DNA from: Shewanella benthica
Lineage (GTDB): Bacteria; Pseudomonadota; Gammaproteobacteria; Enterobacterales; Shewanellaceae
Reading direction: 5' to 3'
NCBI GenBank assembly: GCA_023284085.1
Contig: JAKVHY010000041.1
Location: forward strand, 1-48,438
Length of the DNA: 48,438 bases
Shown: positions 1-9,431 of the stretch, one piece after another
How positions within the stretch are numbered: the first letter of the stretch is position 1
Layout of the letters: each line of letters opens with the position of its first letter
Made by a program: the position numbers and the translations under genes
The notes under the pieces: model-generated
What the model was told of the DNA's origin: nothing
The model's database searches: none
The model's input: only the letters and a program-made list of their open reading frames with translations

Positions 1-18
1 AGCTTGAGAAACTTGCAT

Positions 19-52
19 AAAAAATCCGAGACCTAGAGATAGGACTCGGATT
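19..52 (-). terminator. Rho-independent terminator, minus strand
   Basis: A 7-bp stem (ATCCGAG at 24-30 with CTCGGAT at 45-51) has a run of A on its left, which reads as a U run on the minus strand. It fits termination of minus-strand transcription from the small gene at 173-361, about 120 bp upstream. The rest of 1-172 shows no convincing gene. Confidence 0.7.
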
Positions 53-172
53 CTGAAGCATCTAGAAGATCAGTCAACCGATCGATAAATCACTAAATGA
101 TCGGCATTACCATCAGGGCGGTTTTTTTATTTAACTAATTCACCAGAGCGATCCCATAGCGGTCTATCGCAT

Positions 173-361
173 TTACTTATTCAATACATCCAATGTTTCC
201 AGAGATTGCCCCCTACTCACCTGATCACCTAAACGACGCCAGCTGATCCCTAGATCGCTGTGATACTCTTTACGTTCGGGAAAGACATTGGATAGGTTTT
301 CAATGATCTCGGCTTGACGATCACAAATTTGAGCCCAGCGCTGTGCATTAGATAAAAACAT
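173..361 (-). CDS. Small hypothetical protein (62 aa)
   Basis: I do not recognise a family. The 62-residue product is soluble-looking, with no signal peptide or membrane segment, and is rich in charged residues and Trp/Arg. An AAGGAT ribosome site lies about 7 nt upstream of the ATG, and a minus-strand terminator follows at 19-52. Together these make a real small gene plausible. There is no partner gene on its strand nearby, since the next gene to the right runs the other way. It could still be a chance reading frame. Confidence 0.5.
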   Translation of the reverse strand: MFLSNAQRWAQICDRQAEIIENLSNVFPERKEYHSDLGISWRRLGDQVSRGQSLETLDVLNK

Positions 362-558
362 ATAACCATCCTTGATTGACTGCAGTCCTAAGGATTAATC
401 ATAGCCCATGAAAACCATATGACAAGTAACAAAAAATAGTATTACACAGATACAGAGTCTCTATTCAAAGTGTGCACTGCAACACTTTAAAAACCTCAGC
501 CACAAGAGTATTGTTATCTAATATAAAGTAACGAGATAAATAAAGACAGGATGACGAC

Positions 559-906
559 ATGACACCAACAATATTGAAAGTGCTATTTATTGCAATAGGG
601 ATTTTTCTCGCTTATAAGCTCATCTTTAGCGGCAAGAAGGGACTGAAAATCTTCGAGATGCACTTTAAAGATGGAAGACTTAAATCTCACAAGGGCAAGA
701 TCCCGGAGAAATTTCAGAAGGACTGCCGAGCCTTGGCCAAATCCGAGAAGCTCACCTGCACAGTCAGATGTGAAAAGCTATCGGGTGCGATTAGATTGCA
801 TATTTCCGCCCATGTGAATGACGCCATCACCCAGAGAATTAGAAACCTATTTCCCTTCGAATACTATGATAAAAAAGGGGTCGACAATAGCCGCCAGGCT
901 GGATAA
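559..906 (+). CDS. DUF3634 family small membrane-anchored protein
   Basis: The 115-residue protein has one N-terminal membrane segment (about residues 5-23), then a basic cytoplasmic-looking domain with paired Cys (C70/C74 region). Length and layout fit the DUF3634 family of Gammaproteobacteria, whose function is unknown. The ATG follows the upstream stretch GACAGGATGACGAC, which gives an AGGA ribosome site. It appears monocistronic: a 9-bp stem-loop follows at 917-937 and the next genes are on the opposite strand. The family name is from memory of its sequence pattern and is not certain. Confidence 0.7.
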   Translation: MTPTILKVLFIAIGIFLAYKLIFSGKKGLKIFEMHFKDGRLKSHKGKIPEKFQKDCRALAKSEKLTCTVRCEKLSGAIRLHISAHVNDAITQRIRNLFPFEYYDKKGVDNSRQAG

Positions 907-916
907 CTAAATCTTA

Positions 917-937
917 AGACAGATCTAAGATCTGTCT
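917..937. terminator. Stem-loop between convergent genes
   Basis: AGACAGATC (917-925) pairs with GATCTGTCT (929-937), a perfect 9-bp stem with a 3-nt loop. It sits between the convergent DUF3634 and small lipoprotein genes and could terminate both, although the following U tract is weak on either side. Confidence 0.5.
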
Positions 938-959
938 ACTTTAGCTTCAAGTTGCTCGG

Positions 960-1148
960 CTAATCTCGCTGCTGCCTGCCGTCTCTTCTGGCATCCTCAA
1001 TCATGCGCTCATTATTTTCGATCATAGGATCTTGTTTCACTTCCACAACATCTTGCTGCGCACCGTCTTCGCTGTCGAGATCGAAATCAATATTGGTCGC
1101 ACAGGCTGAAATCCCCAACAGGGCAGTGATAATAAGTACACGTTTCAT
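960..1148 (-). CDS. Small lipoprotein (62 aa)
   Basis: The start is the ATG at 1148. The frame is open further upstream, but that extension runs into the popT gene. From 1148 the protein opens with a short lipoprotein signal ending L-G-I-S-A-C, so Cys16 would be lipidated. The mature part is short, very acidic, then ends in an Arg/Gln-rich tail. An AGAG ribosome site lies upstream. It begins 4 bp after the popT stop codon and is surely co-transcribed with it. Function is unknown; the pairing suggests a small envelope accessory of the translocase, which is inference. Confidence 0.75.
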   Translation of the reverse strand: MKRVLIITALLGISACATNIDFDLDSEDGAQQDVVEVKQDPMIENNERMIEDARRDGRQQRD

Positions 1149-1152
1149 TAGA

Positions 1153-2109
1153 TTAAGTCTCTTTATTAAGCTTGGGCTTATCTGTGTCTGACCCTGAATT
1201 TCGTTCGGCAATCTTCTCCATGCCCCATACGAGTAGTATGCCAGCAAGCAAGGCAGCCACGGCCCAGGAAATGTGCGCAGCCTGTCCGGTTACTTGTTCA
1301 AAATGCATAGGTGAGAGGTTCTGCTCCAGCAGAGGTACCTGTTCACCGGCAGAGTTTTCACGCCAGGAGATCACCTCTTTCCAGGGCCAGATCTTCCCCA
1401 GAGTTCCCAGCATCAAGCCCGTTAAGAAGATGAGAGTGGCATCGTGAAACTTACGCAGCAGTGCCGACAGAAGATGGCTGAATGTCAGCAGCCCGAAAAT
1501 ACATCCACTGGCAAAGACGGCAAGCACGGCGATATCGAAATTTTTTGCCGCGGCGAGTACGGGTGGATACAGGCCTAATAACAACAAAATGAAGCTGCCC
1601 GAAATCCCCGGAAGTAACATGGCGCAGATGGCGATACTGCCACCTATGAATATATTCAGGTAGGTCATCTCCAATGAGATGGGATTGAGCATAGTGATCC
1701 CCCAGGCAAACAGCACGCCCAAGGTGAATAACACAATGCGGATCACAGAGAAGCCTTTCACCTGCTTAAGCATATGCACTACCGAGATCAAGATCAGGCC
1801 AAAGAAAAAGGACCACACAGGTATCGGATGATTGAGCAAAAGATAAGAGATCAACTTAGAGAGACTGAAAATACTGGTTAATATGCCACCGAAGACACAC
1901 ACCAAGAAAGGCCCGTTGATATGATTGAATGCACCTTTAATGCCTTGCTCCCTCACCACCTTGATCAAACTGGGATTGATACGGCGAATGCTGTCTAACA
2001 AGGTATCAAGAATACCTGTGATAAAAGCAATGGTTCCACCGGAAACTCCAGGGACCACATCGGCGGCGCCCATCGCCATGCCTTTTAGGTAGGTAAGCAG
2101 GTATTTCAA
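1153..2109 (-). CDS. popT: DUF368 undecaprenyl-phosphate translocase (PopT type)
   Basis: This is a polytopic inner-membrane protein of 318 residues with about eight to nine membrane segments. The N-terminus carries the DUF368 signature G-A-A-D-V-V-P-G-V-S-G-G-T (about residues 14-26) and a second P-G-I-S-G-S motif lies near residue 168, the re-entrant repeats of this family. DUF368 proteins have been shown to return undecaprenyl phosphate to the inner leaflet for reuse in cell-wall synthesis (PopT). The length matches the family. It is the first gene of a two-gene unit with the small lipoprotein. The family call is firm; the translocase role is carried over from characterised relatives. Confidence 0.9.
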   Translation of the reverse strand: MKYLLTYLKGMAMGAADVVPGVSGGTIAFITGILDTLLDSIRRINPSLIKVVREQGIKGAFNHINGPFLVCVFGGILTSIFSLSKLISYLLLNHPIPVWSFFFGLILISVVHMLKQVKGFSVIRIVLFTLGVLFAWGITMLNPISLEMTYLNIFIGGSIAICAMLLPGISGSFILLLLGLYPPVLAAAKNFDIAVLAVFASGCIFGLLTFSHLLSALLRKFHDATLIFLTGLMLGTLGKIWPWKEVISWRENSAGEQVPLLEQNLSPMHFEQVTGQAAHISWAVAALLAGILLVWGMEKIAERNSGSDTDKPKLNKET

Positions 2110-2184
2110 TTTTCAGCCTTATTTAGTTAAATGGGATAACGTTTTTCTGTAGGGGGATTATACGGTTGATGATCCGCTAAAGGG

Positions 2185-2204
2185 AAATGAACTTTGTTTC
2201 ATTT
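2185..2204. promoter_or_regulatory. Imperfect palindrome upstream of popT
   Basis: AAATGAACTTTGTTTCATTT is an imperfect inverted repeat about 80 bp upstream of the popT start. It could be an operator, but I cannot name a regulator. Confidence 0.25.
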
Positions 2205-2376
2205 AGGCTAAATAGGCTCGCTAAGGCTAAATTAGTCTCCGAAGAGGCCACTATCCTTGGGCCAAACAGGTATTGACCAAAAATCAGCTTGTTAGTTTTT
2301 TGTTATCCATATAGTCTGAACTCATCCGACCAGGGGCCATAGCTCCAGTACCCTATAACAATAAGGCCAGATAAAG

Positions 2377-2853
2377 ATGACACAGCAAAGACCCACTAAG
2401 GTGATGGCACTCTACAACAAGGTCACCCGCTTCCCCTTCGGCAACAAGATATTCTCAGTCATGGTGTCTCGAATGGCTCCCTACTTTGGCAGCATCAAGC
2501 CTCTGATCACTAACCTCAGACCCCATTACTGTGAATGTTTCATCAAGAAACGTAATGCCGTGCATAATCATATTAAGACGGTTCATGTCATCGCCATCTG
2601 TAATGGGCTAGAGATGGCGATGGGCGTGATGGCTGAAGCATCTATTCCCCAACACTTAAGATGGATACCCAAAGGCATGAGCTTAGACTACACGGCTAAG
2701 GCTGGTAGTGACATACGTTGTGTCGCCGAGGTAAAGCCCGAGCAATGGGTCGAGGGAGATCTGCTGGTTGCGGTTACCGCCTATGATGACAACGACATCA
2801 TAGTCGTCCAGGGACACATTAAACTTTGGATCTCGGCTAAGCCACCAAGATAG
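2377..2853 (+). CDS. DUF4442 hotdog-fold protein
   Basis: The 158-residue protein matches the DUF4442 pattern of hotdog-fold, thioesterase-like proteins. It has an N-terminal helix, the conserved central segment H-V-I-A-I-C-N-G-L-E-M-A-M-G (about residues 70-83), then beta strands ending in V-V-Q-G-H-I-K-L-W. The likely activity is on acyl-CoA-type substrates in the cytoplasm, but no substrate is known for this subgroup. It stands alone between oppositely oriented popT and the membrane protein at 2981. Family call fairly firm, function only by fold. Confidence 0.8.
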   Translation: MTQQRPTKVMALYNKVTRFPFGNKIFSVMVSRMAPYFGSIKPLITNLRPHYCECFIKKRNAVHNHIKTVHVIAICNGLEMAMGVMAEASIPQHLRWIPKGMSLDYTAKAGSDIRCVAEVKPEQWVEGDLLVAVTAYDDNDIIVVQGHIKLWISAKPPR

Positions 2854-2980
2854 TTCTAATTTTCCCTATGACAGTTTAAAATGAGTAACGAGTTTAAAGC
2901 TTGATTCACACCACAGAATCATAATCATTAAACAAGTATTATTTATGCATATTAAAGATATGTAGTGGGAAAGTATCTCC

Positions 2981-3472
2981 ATGGAAGAACATGATTATTT
3001 CGTTATAGCCCGGGCCATCCATGTCTTAGGGGTTGTATTATGGATAGGTGGCGTGGCATTTGTCACCACTGTCCTTATCCCGGCCGTGAAACAACTTGCC
3101 TCCCCCGAGGAGCGACTCCAGCTATTTGAACAGTTGGAGAGCAAGTTTTCATTTCAGGCCAAGTTTGCCACCTTAGCCACAGGCATCTCAGGTTATGTGA
3201 TGCTGGATATCATCAATGGCTGGGATCGATACCTCTACCCACAGTTTTGGTGGATGCACCTAATGACATTAGTTTGGGGGATTTTTACCTTAGTCCTCTT
3301 TGTATTAGAACCCCTTTTCTTACATCAGTGGTTCCATAAAAAAGCAGCCCAAGATAGTGAAAAGACCTTCAGAATAGTCCACATCATGCACATTTTTTTG
3401 CTGAGTCTAAGTCTCATTGCCGTTGCAGGCGCAATAGTAGGATCACATGGTTATACTTTTATCTATGGATGA
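2981..3472 (+). CDS. Four-helix membrane protein with in-membrane histidines (CopD-like)
   Basis: This 163-residue integral membrane protein has four predicted helices (about residues 8-35, 60-78, 92-112, 133-155). Histidines sit inside helices: H14 in helix 1, H93 at helix 3, H134 and H137 in helix 4. Together with the I-H-V-L-G-V-V-L-W-I-G-G opening, this resembles CopD-like and related heme-binding membrane proteins. I cannot assign a precise family or substrate. The ATG at 2981 is preceded by a GTGGGAAAG stretch that can serve as ribosome site. The next gene (DUF1294) is on the same strand 75 bp downstream and also encodes a small membrane protein. Confidence 0.7.
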   Translation: MEEHDYFVIARAIHVLGVVLWIGGVAFVTTVLIPAVKQLASPEERLQLFEQLESKFSFQAKFATLATGISGYVMLDIINGWDRYLYPQFWWMHLMTLVWGIFTLVLFVLEPLFLHQWFHKKAAQDSEKTFRIVHIMHIFLLSLSLIAVAGAIVGSHGYTFIYG

Positions 3473-3547
3473 GGAAGATACAGAGATCTATGAATTAGAA
3501 ATAGAATTTTTCTGATAAACTCGATGTTTTGATTTAAGTAACTCCCC

Positions 3548-3916
3548 ATGAATTCAAGAATTAAAATTGGCGGCACGCTACTCTTTTTAGTGCTAGTCGC
3601 TGCGGGTGTGATCTCAGAAAGACTGCCACTATTTACCATAGTCACTTACCTTAGCGTCAGTGTCATTACCTTCGCAGCCTATGCCAGAGACAAGTCTGCC
3701 GCCCGAGATGGACGGTGGCGAACCAAGGAGAGCACTTTGCAACTACTGGCCCTCTGCGGCGGTTGGCCTGGGGCCATCATAGCCCAGCAAAGCTTGAGGC
3801 ATAAGTCGCAGAAATTAAGCTTTAGAATAGGACTGTGGTGCATGATAGCGCTAAACAGTGCAGGCTTTATTTGGCTTATTTCCCCCCAAGGACAAACATT
3901 TATCCCCATATTTTAG
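3548..3916 (+). CDS. DUF1294 family membrane protein
   Basis: The 122-residue protein has N-terminal membrane segments (about residues 7-24 and 27-45), the diagnostic D-K-S-A-A-R-D-G-R-W-R-T motif (about 49-60), L-A-L-C-G-G-W-P-G-A (about 68-77), and a final helix. That is the DUF1294 signature. Many relatives carry an N-terminal cold-shock domain; this one lacks it. Function is unknown. It is followed by an intergenic stretch holding a minus-strand terminator for the giant lipoprotein gene. Confidence 0.88.
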   Translation: MNSRIKIGGTLLFLVLVAAGVISERLPLFTIVTYLSVSVITFAAYARDKSAARDGRWRTKESTLQLLALCGGWPGAIIAQQSLRHKSQKLSFRIGLWCMIALNSAGFIWLISPQGQTFIPIF

Positions 3917-3959
3917 CTGGCAAAGTTTTAAAAAAATGCATTTTAGACACTATCTTTTA

Positions 3960-3988
3960 TAAAAAAGAAAGGCGCCCGAGGCGCCTTT
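3960..3988 (-). terminator. Rho-independent terminator of the Ig-repeat lipoprotein gene
   Basis: AAAGGCGCC (3968-3976) and GGCGCCTTT (3980-3988) form a 9-bp stem with a 3-nt loop. The A-rich left flank gives a U run on the minus strand, 30-60 bp after the stop codon at 4020. Confidence 0.88.
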
Positions 3989-4019
3989 CGTCATCACTGT
4001 TAACATTATAGCTTGAGTA

Positions 4020-7000
4020 TTAGTTCACCGTGACATTGGCAGAACCCGACTCACCATCGAAAGTTGCCGTAAGCACAGCAGAACCAACTCGGTGGCCGCT
4101 GATAATATCTTCTCGACCCGTAGCCACATTGGAGTCGCTACTAGACCAGTCCACATAATTGGCATAATTGAGTGAAGTCCCATCGGCAAAGGTTACCCAA
4201 ACCTCAACACTCTGATAGCCTCCGACAGATAAACTGATATCTGCAGGCTTAACCTCTACTGAGGCGGTATAATTATCCTCTACCGATAATAAACGAGAGT
4301 CACTCTTACCTTCATAAGTCGCGCTAATAGTCGCTGATGCGCCAATATCATACCCAACGGCCTCTCCTGCACGTTTGTTACCCGTTTGCATGTTAATACT
4401 ACTCGGATCGTCACTCTTCCAGCTCGCATCTAAAGTTACATCATGATGAGTATCATCAGAAAAGTAGGCTTCGGCCTTAAAATAAACCGGAGCCTGCTGA
4501 AAAATAACATCTGTTATCGGTGTTATTTCAATCCTCTCTAGTACTGCGGGGGTCACAACTGTCGTAACAGTATCACTAGAACCTTCATATTCTGCCTTGA
4601 TATTACTAGTACCAACTGCATTAGCCGTTGCCGTGCCACCTTCATCGCCGGTAGTCACCACATGGATAACATCAGGCTCACTAGAAGACCAGGTTGCCTT
4701 GTCAGTCACATCGAGTTCGGTAAAGTCCGCCATTTCTGCTACGGCTTTATAACGGCCCTTAGTGCCGACGGGGATCTCCAGATTTTCAGGCGTCACCGTT
4801 AGGCTAACAACGTCATCAGCAACAACATGCATCCCACCTTCGCCACGAACCTCCTGGAAATCGGCATACACAGCAGAATTCCCCTCAGCCAAGCCAGTTA
4901 ACAAACCTGTAGGGCTAATAGACACTATTGCTCGCTTCCCTACGGACCAATAACTCTGGTCAGTAACATCTTTGCGAGTAATGTTACCACCCCTGTCTAT
5001 GTAAGCCGCTAATGCTTGCATTTGAACTGTCTTATTAACAGCCACGCGACCATTGGCAGGTTCAACATCAACCCCCAGATACTCGAGATCGGTTACCACC
5101 ACCTCGGCACTATCTGTTTTTCCTTGCAGCACAGCGGTTACACTCGTGGCACCATGCATTTCGCCAGTTACCTGGCCGGCATCGGACCCACTGGGCACCA
5201 CATGCGCGATACTGTCATCACCTATTGTCCAGGTCGAGCTGGTGGTGAGGTCCATTGAGAAACCATCGCTATAAAATGCCATAGCAATATATTGCTGAAC
5301 CTCATTGATGTTCACCTCAGCCGTAGTCGGTGTGACCTGAATCTCTACCAGTACTGACTCACCGACATAGAGGTTCGTTTCAGCAGTTAAGCCTTTATAT
5401 GTGGCCTTAATTACAGTTTTAAATGCACCGCTATTGGTGGTTTGCGCCAATCCATCCGAATCTATGGTTGCCGCATCCAAATTCGAGCTCTGCCAGCTAG
5501 ACTCTAGAGTTACCTCTTTACTGGTACCATCAGAGAAGCGTGCAAATGATTGATAAGCTTGGCTCAATCCTAAGGGCACCGTCTTATTCTCAGGAGAGAT
5601 AGTCAACTCGAGTGCTTCAGCGGCGGTCACTTCTACTTCGGCCGTTGCACTCATGCCGTTAAATTGCGCCTCAACTTGAGTCGTACCAACGATGAGTGCA
5701 CTGGCAAAACCGCCATTTACACTTCCAGTACCAATATGAACGATATCTTCACTGGAGCTTGTCCAACTAGCGACTTTAGTGATCTCCTCTGAGTGGTTAT
5801 CGGTATAAAAAGCCCAGGCTTCAAATTGCCCCTCTGTCCCGGCTGGTACTTTGACATTGGCTGGTGTCACTTGGATAAAGCTTAATTCCGCATCGGTTAC
5901 CGTTAACTTTGCAGTAGCGGTAAAGCCAATATATCTAGCCGTCACAGTCACTTCGCCAGGGCTATAACTGCTTGCGACTCCCTTTCTATCAAGCGTAGCA
6001 ATACTAGCCTCAGAACTCTGCCAATAAGAGACCTTGGTTAAATCTTTGCTAGTACCATCGGAGAAAATACCGGTAGCTTCATAAGTTTGTGTTAAGCCTG
6101 CTGCTACTGTCGCAGTCACAGGACTCACAACCAATTTCTCTAAAATAGCGTCGGTAACAGAGACATCGACCGAATCAGCTAGAGCCTCAAATCTGGCTTG
6201 AACTTGGGTACTACCCACCCCTATCGCCTCAGCAAAACCTCCCGTACTACCGGCAGCTATGATATTCACTATCGAACCATCGACAGCAGACCAAGACGCC
6301 AATTGAGTGACATCACTGCTATGACCATCTGAGTAGAATGCCATGGCCACATATTGGCCACTGGTGCCTAATGGCACAGATTCATTTGCTGGAGTCACTT
6401 GAAGTCCAGTCAGACTTGCATCTGTCACATCGAGCGCCGCTGTTGCGCTAAACCCGATGTAACTGGCCTTAATCTGAGTAGAGCCCTTGATATAAGTCTG
6501 TGCGAGTCCGAAACGATCGATACTGGCCACCGAACCTTCACTGGACTGCCAGCTGGAAACTTTAGTCAGATCCTGGTTGCTACCATCAGAAAATATGCCA
6601 ATAAATTGATATTGCTGGGTGTTACCCGCTGTAACAGATGCTGTGACAGGAGAAAGAGACACTGAGTCCAAAATAGCATCTGTGACTACGAAAGCTGAGC
6701 TCGATTGCATAGCATCGAAACTTGCAGTGATCTTGGCATCTCCAACGCTCAGAGCGTGAGCAGAGCCAGCATCTGTACCTAGGGACACCACCTCAACGAT
6801 ACTCGAGTCATCTGATGTCCAAGTCGCTAATTGAGTCACTAGGCTAGTATGACCATCTGAGTAATAAGCCGTAGCCGTGAGTTGTTGTTTCTGGCCCTTA
6901 GGCAGTTGATTCTGCACAGGAGTCACTTGCAAACTTTCAATGACTGCGTCAGTGACTATTAGCTCAGCTTCTACTTGCATGCCTCTATAAAGTGCCAATA

Positions 7001-9005
7001 TCTTAGTGGTACCAGACACAATACTTATCGCATTTCCCTTTTCTACATGAGCTATCAAAGGATCGAAAGCCTGCCAATGAGCAAATTCGGTTAGCTCCTT
7101 ACTGCTTCCATCGCTAAAGATCCCGCTAAGCACATACTGCTGGCTATTGCCCGCGGCTACTGTGGCCGTAATAGGTGAGATAACCAGTTGCTTTAATACG
7201 GCATCGGTAACGCTGGCCTTAGTGCTGTCCTTCACACTTTCGCCTGCCGCAGATATAGGACTGCTTACCCCCGCTTTGGAGAATAAGCCTCCATAGCTGG
7301 CACCGATACTCGTTTCACCAATTGCATTTGCATCTGCAAAACCGGCTCTTGGCCCAAAAGTGATAATTCTGACAATATTTGGGTCATCAGAAAGCCAAGT
7401 GGCTTCTTGGGTTACATCTTGGCTGTGACCATCGGTGTAATAAGCAGTGGCATGATACTGACCCTGGGTGCCGTTCGGCTCACTCAGGTTTTTGGGAGTG
7501 ACTTGCAAAGAGATGATATTGGCATCTGTTACAGTCAAAGAGGTCGACTGACTCATGCCCATGTAGTCGATTGAAATCTCAGTTTCACCTGCACTTAGCG
7601 CACTCGCTTTACCGGCCAAGCCGCCAGTTAAGCCTATGATAGCTATATCGGTGTCACTGCTCTGCCAGTATCCGAGCAAGGTAATATCATGCACGCTCAT
7701 ATCAGAGAATCGGGCACGGGCAGAATACTCTACACTGGTGCCTGCTGGAGTTGTGATATCCAGAGGTGAGATCTCTATACTCTCGATAACCGCATCTGTC
7801 ACCTCGGCGCTCGCCGTGCCAGATATGCCCTGGAACGCCGCCGTAATCATCACATTTCCAGACTCGAGAGCAGTAGCATGGCCTCCCATCTCACCTGACT
7901 CGACAATAACGGCAACGGCTCTATCATCTACAGACCAAATCGCATCATGGGTTACATCTGCGGTAGAGCCATCCGAATAATAAGCTGTCGCGCTATAATC
8001 ACCTTGAGTGCCTACAGGTTTAACCAGCATGTCCGGACCAACCACAACTTGAGTCACCACAGTTTCGGTGATTGTTGCTGCAGTAGAGTCTGAGACATTA
8101 ACATCGGCAAAACTTAAACTGGCAGACACTTGTGTTTCGCCTGCTATCAGGCCACTCAGACGCCCATATTGATCGATAGTAGCGACGGAAGTCGCATTAC
8201 TTTGCCAGCGAGACTGAGATGTCACCTCCATGCTCAGGCCATTTTCAAACACAAGATCGGCGCGGTATTGCTGACTCGTTCCAGCAGGGAACGAGATGCC
8301 TATAGGGCTGATAATGAGCTTATCGACAGCAGAGTTGAGCACGATTAATGAAGCATCTGCATCCATTCCACCATAATTGGCCATCACTTGAGTCTCACCG
8401 GCAATAAGGCCTGTCGCGATACCTCTGCTCAGTTCATCACTGGTAATTGAGGCAACACTTGGCTCAGATACACTCCAATCGGTATAAGAAGTCACATCTT
8501 GCTTATGAGAATCGGCAAACAGGGCAACGGCTTTAAAGGCTTGGGTTAACCCCACTAAGGTCTCAGCTTGTCCAGGCTCGATGGTCAGTGACGTCAGCGC
8601 CGCATCAGTCACATTCAGAATCGCATTGTCGCTGACCTCTGGACCCGCCTGGCTTGCGGCTAATGTCGCCATGATATTTGTGGTACCAGATGTCTGTGCA
8701 CCTGCAAGCCCTACGCCTGAAATTTCAGCTATTTCCGAGGCACTGCTCGACCAGATAACCTCAGAGGTGACATCCGCTCGCGTGCCATCGCTGTAGAGTG
8801 CCGATGCAGAATATTGCTCATCGGTTCCCACGGCTAAGATTCTCAGTTGGGGAGAAACGGTTAGTTCGACCGCATAAGCCGGGCAAGGATCACCTTCTCC
8901 ACCACACCCGCCGGTAGGGAAACCGTCGTTGTCCCCCCCACAGGCCGATAATAGAAAAAGTAGGAAAAATAGAAAAAAGTGGTGCAGAGATTTGACGCTT
9001 GTCAT
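4020..9005 (-). CDS. Giant lipoprotein with 18 tandem Ig-like (BIG_2) domains
   Basis: I place the start at the ATG at 9005, with GGAA upstream, rather than 54 bp further up, because the lipoprotein signal then begins at residue 1: a hydrophobic stretch ends L-L-S-A-C with Cys22 as lipidation site. The 1661-residue product then holds an Asp/Gly-rich linker and 18 consecutive Ig-like domains of about 85-100 residues, each with a strand ending in V-x-P, the core Y-S-D-G-x-x-x-D-V-T-x-x-x-x-W and a closing V-T-D. There is no catalytic domain and no C-terminal anchor, so it is probably an outer-membrane, perhaps surface-exposed, stalk or adhesin. From about repeat 3 to repeat 16 two repeat types alternate (see findings). 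It has its own terminator and no operon partner. Confidence 0.9.
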   Translation of the reverse strand: MTSVKSLHHFFLFFLLFLLSACGGDNDGFPTGGCGGEGDPCPAYAVELTVSPQLRILAVGTDEQYSASALYSDGTRADVTSEVIWSSSASEIAEISGVGLAGAQTSGTTNIMATLAASQAGPEVSDNAILNVTDAALTSLTIEPGQAETLVGLTQAFKAVALFADSHKQDVTSYTDWSVSEPSVASITSDELSRGIATGLIAGETQVMANYGGMDADASLIVLNSAVDKLIISPIGISFPAGTSQQYRADLVFENGLSMEVTSQSRWQSNATSVATIDQYGRLSGLIAGETQVSASLSFADVNVSDSTAATITETVVTQVVVGPDMLVKPVGTQGDYSATAYYSDGSTADVTHDAIWSVDDRAVAVIVESGEMGGHATALESGNVMITAAFQGISGTASAEVTDAVIESIEISPLDITTPAGTSVEYSARARFSDMSVHDITLLGYWQSSDTDIAIIGLTGGLAGKASALSAGETEISIDYMGMSQSTSLTVTDANIISLQVTPKNLSEPNGTQGQYHATAYYTDGHSQDVTQEATWLSDDPNIVRIITFGPRAGFADANAIGETSIGASYGGLFSKAGVSSPISAAGESVKDSTKASVTDAVLKQLVISPITATVAAGNSQQYVLSGIFSDGSSKELTEFAHWQAFDPLIAHVEKGNAISIVSGTTKILALYRGMQVEAELIVTDAVIESLQVTPVQNQLPKGQKQQLTATAYYSDGHTSLVTQLATWTSDDSSIVEVVSLGTDAGSAHALSVGDAKITASFDAMQSSSAFVVTDAILDSVSLSPVTASVTAGNTQQYQFIGIFSDGSNQDLTKVSSWQSSEGSVASIDRFGLAQTYIKGSTQIKASYIGFSATAALDVTDASLTGLQVTPANESVPLGTSGQYVAMAFYSDGHSSDVTQLASWSAVDGSIVNIIAAGSTGGFAEAIGVGSTQVQARFEALADSVDVSVTDAILEKLVVSPVTATVAAGLTQTYEATGIFSDGTSKDLTKVSYWQSSEASIATLDRKGVASSYSPGEVTVTARYIGFTATAKLTVTDAELSFIQVTPANVKVPAGTEGQFEAWAFYTDNHSEEITKVASWTSSSEDIVHIGTGSVNGGFASALIVGTTQVEAQFNGMSATAEVEVTAAEALELTISPENKTVPLGLSQAYQSFARFSDGTSKEVTLESSWQSSNLDAATIDSDGLAQTTNSGAFKTVIKATYKGLTAETNLYVGESVLVEIQVTPTTAEVNINEVQQYIAMAFYSDGFSMDLTTSSTWTIGDDSIAHVVPSGSDAGQVTGEMHGATSVTAVLQGKTDSAEVVVTDLEYLGVDVEPANGRVAVNKTVQMQALAAYIDRGGNITRKDVTDQSYWSVGKRAIVSISPTGLLTGLAEGNSAVYADFQEVRGEGGMHVVADDVVSLTVTPENLEIPVGTKGRYKAVAEMADFTELDVTDKATWSSSEPDVIHVVTTGDEGGTATANAVGTSNIKAEYEGSSDTVTTVVTPAVLERIEITPITDVIFQQAPVYFKAEAYFSDDTHHDVTLDASWKSDDPSSINMQTGNKRAGEAVGYDIGASATISATYEGKSDSRLLSVEDNYTASVEVKPADISLSVGGYQSVEVWVTFADGTSLNYANYVDWSSSDSNVATGREDIISGHRVGSAVLTATFDGESGSANVTVN

Positions 9006-9431
9006 CTTTATCAATTCCAATCTGAGCTGGCTAGTACCTAAGGTACATCCAGAAAACACAAGATGAGCAATTCATTACTCACATCCTTGTCATGTCAGTG
9101 CGGGCCTCGAGTTACGGACTCTCACTCTTAAAAATAACATCGCACTTAGCGATCATAAAGCTATTGTAACGCTGCAATATTGCAACTTATTGACATCAAA
9201 CTGCCAACTGTCGGGCTAAATATAATAGAAGGTGTTAAACAGGCCCTAAACAAGATATGGGAAACCAACACCTAATCATGTTAATTATTAGCACCTTAGA
9301 TAAAAGTGTACCATACCCATAATTTAGGTGCACTGTAAGTTCTAAATCTAGCCATCCTCAGATTCAAAGTTTCTTTACCCAATCCTCAGCAATCAGTACC
9401 ATTGGGTCAATTTAATCAAGAGACCTTTTTC
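9006..9431. other. 426-bp divergent intergenic region
   Basis: This holds the promoters of the giant lipoprotein and of the FKBP gene. A perfect palindrome TGCAATATTGCA lies at 9173-9184. A consensus TATAAT at 9221-9226 reads toward the FKBP gene, but the TTGACA at 9190-9195 is 25 bp away, too far to be its standard -35. No coding sequence is evident. Confidence 0.5.

Noticed and set aside
2188..2277. 29-codon frame after AAAGGGAA
   Set aside because: Very short, overlaps an imperfect palindrome and repeated GGCTAAAT words; nothing else supports it.
2915..2935. AT-rich stretch with ATAATCATTA resembling a Fur box
   Set aside because: Too few matches to the 19-bp consensus and no iron-related gene next to it.
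7636..7980. 114-codon frame inside the giant lipoprotein gene, plus strand
   Set aside because: Antisense shadow of the repeat-encoding frame.
9190..9226. TTGACA and TATAAT as one promoter
   Set aside because: The 25-bp spacing is too long for a standard sigma-70 promoter.
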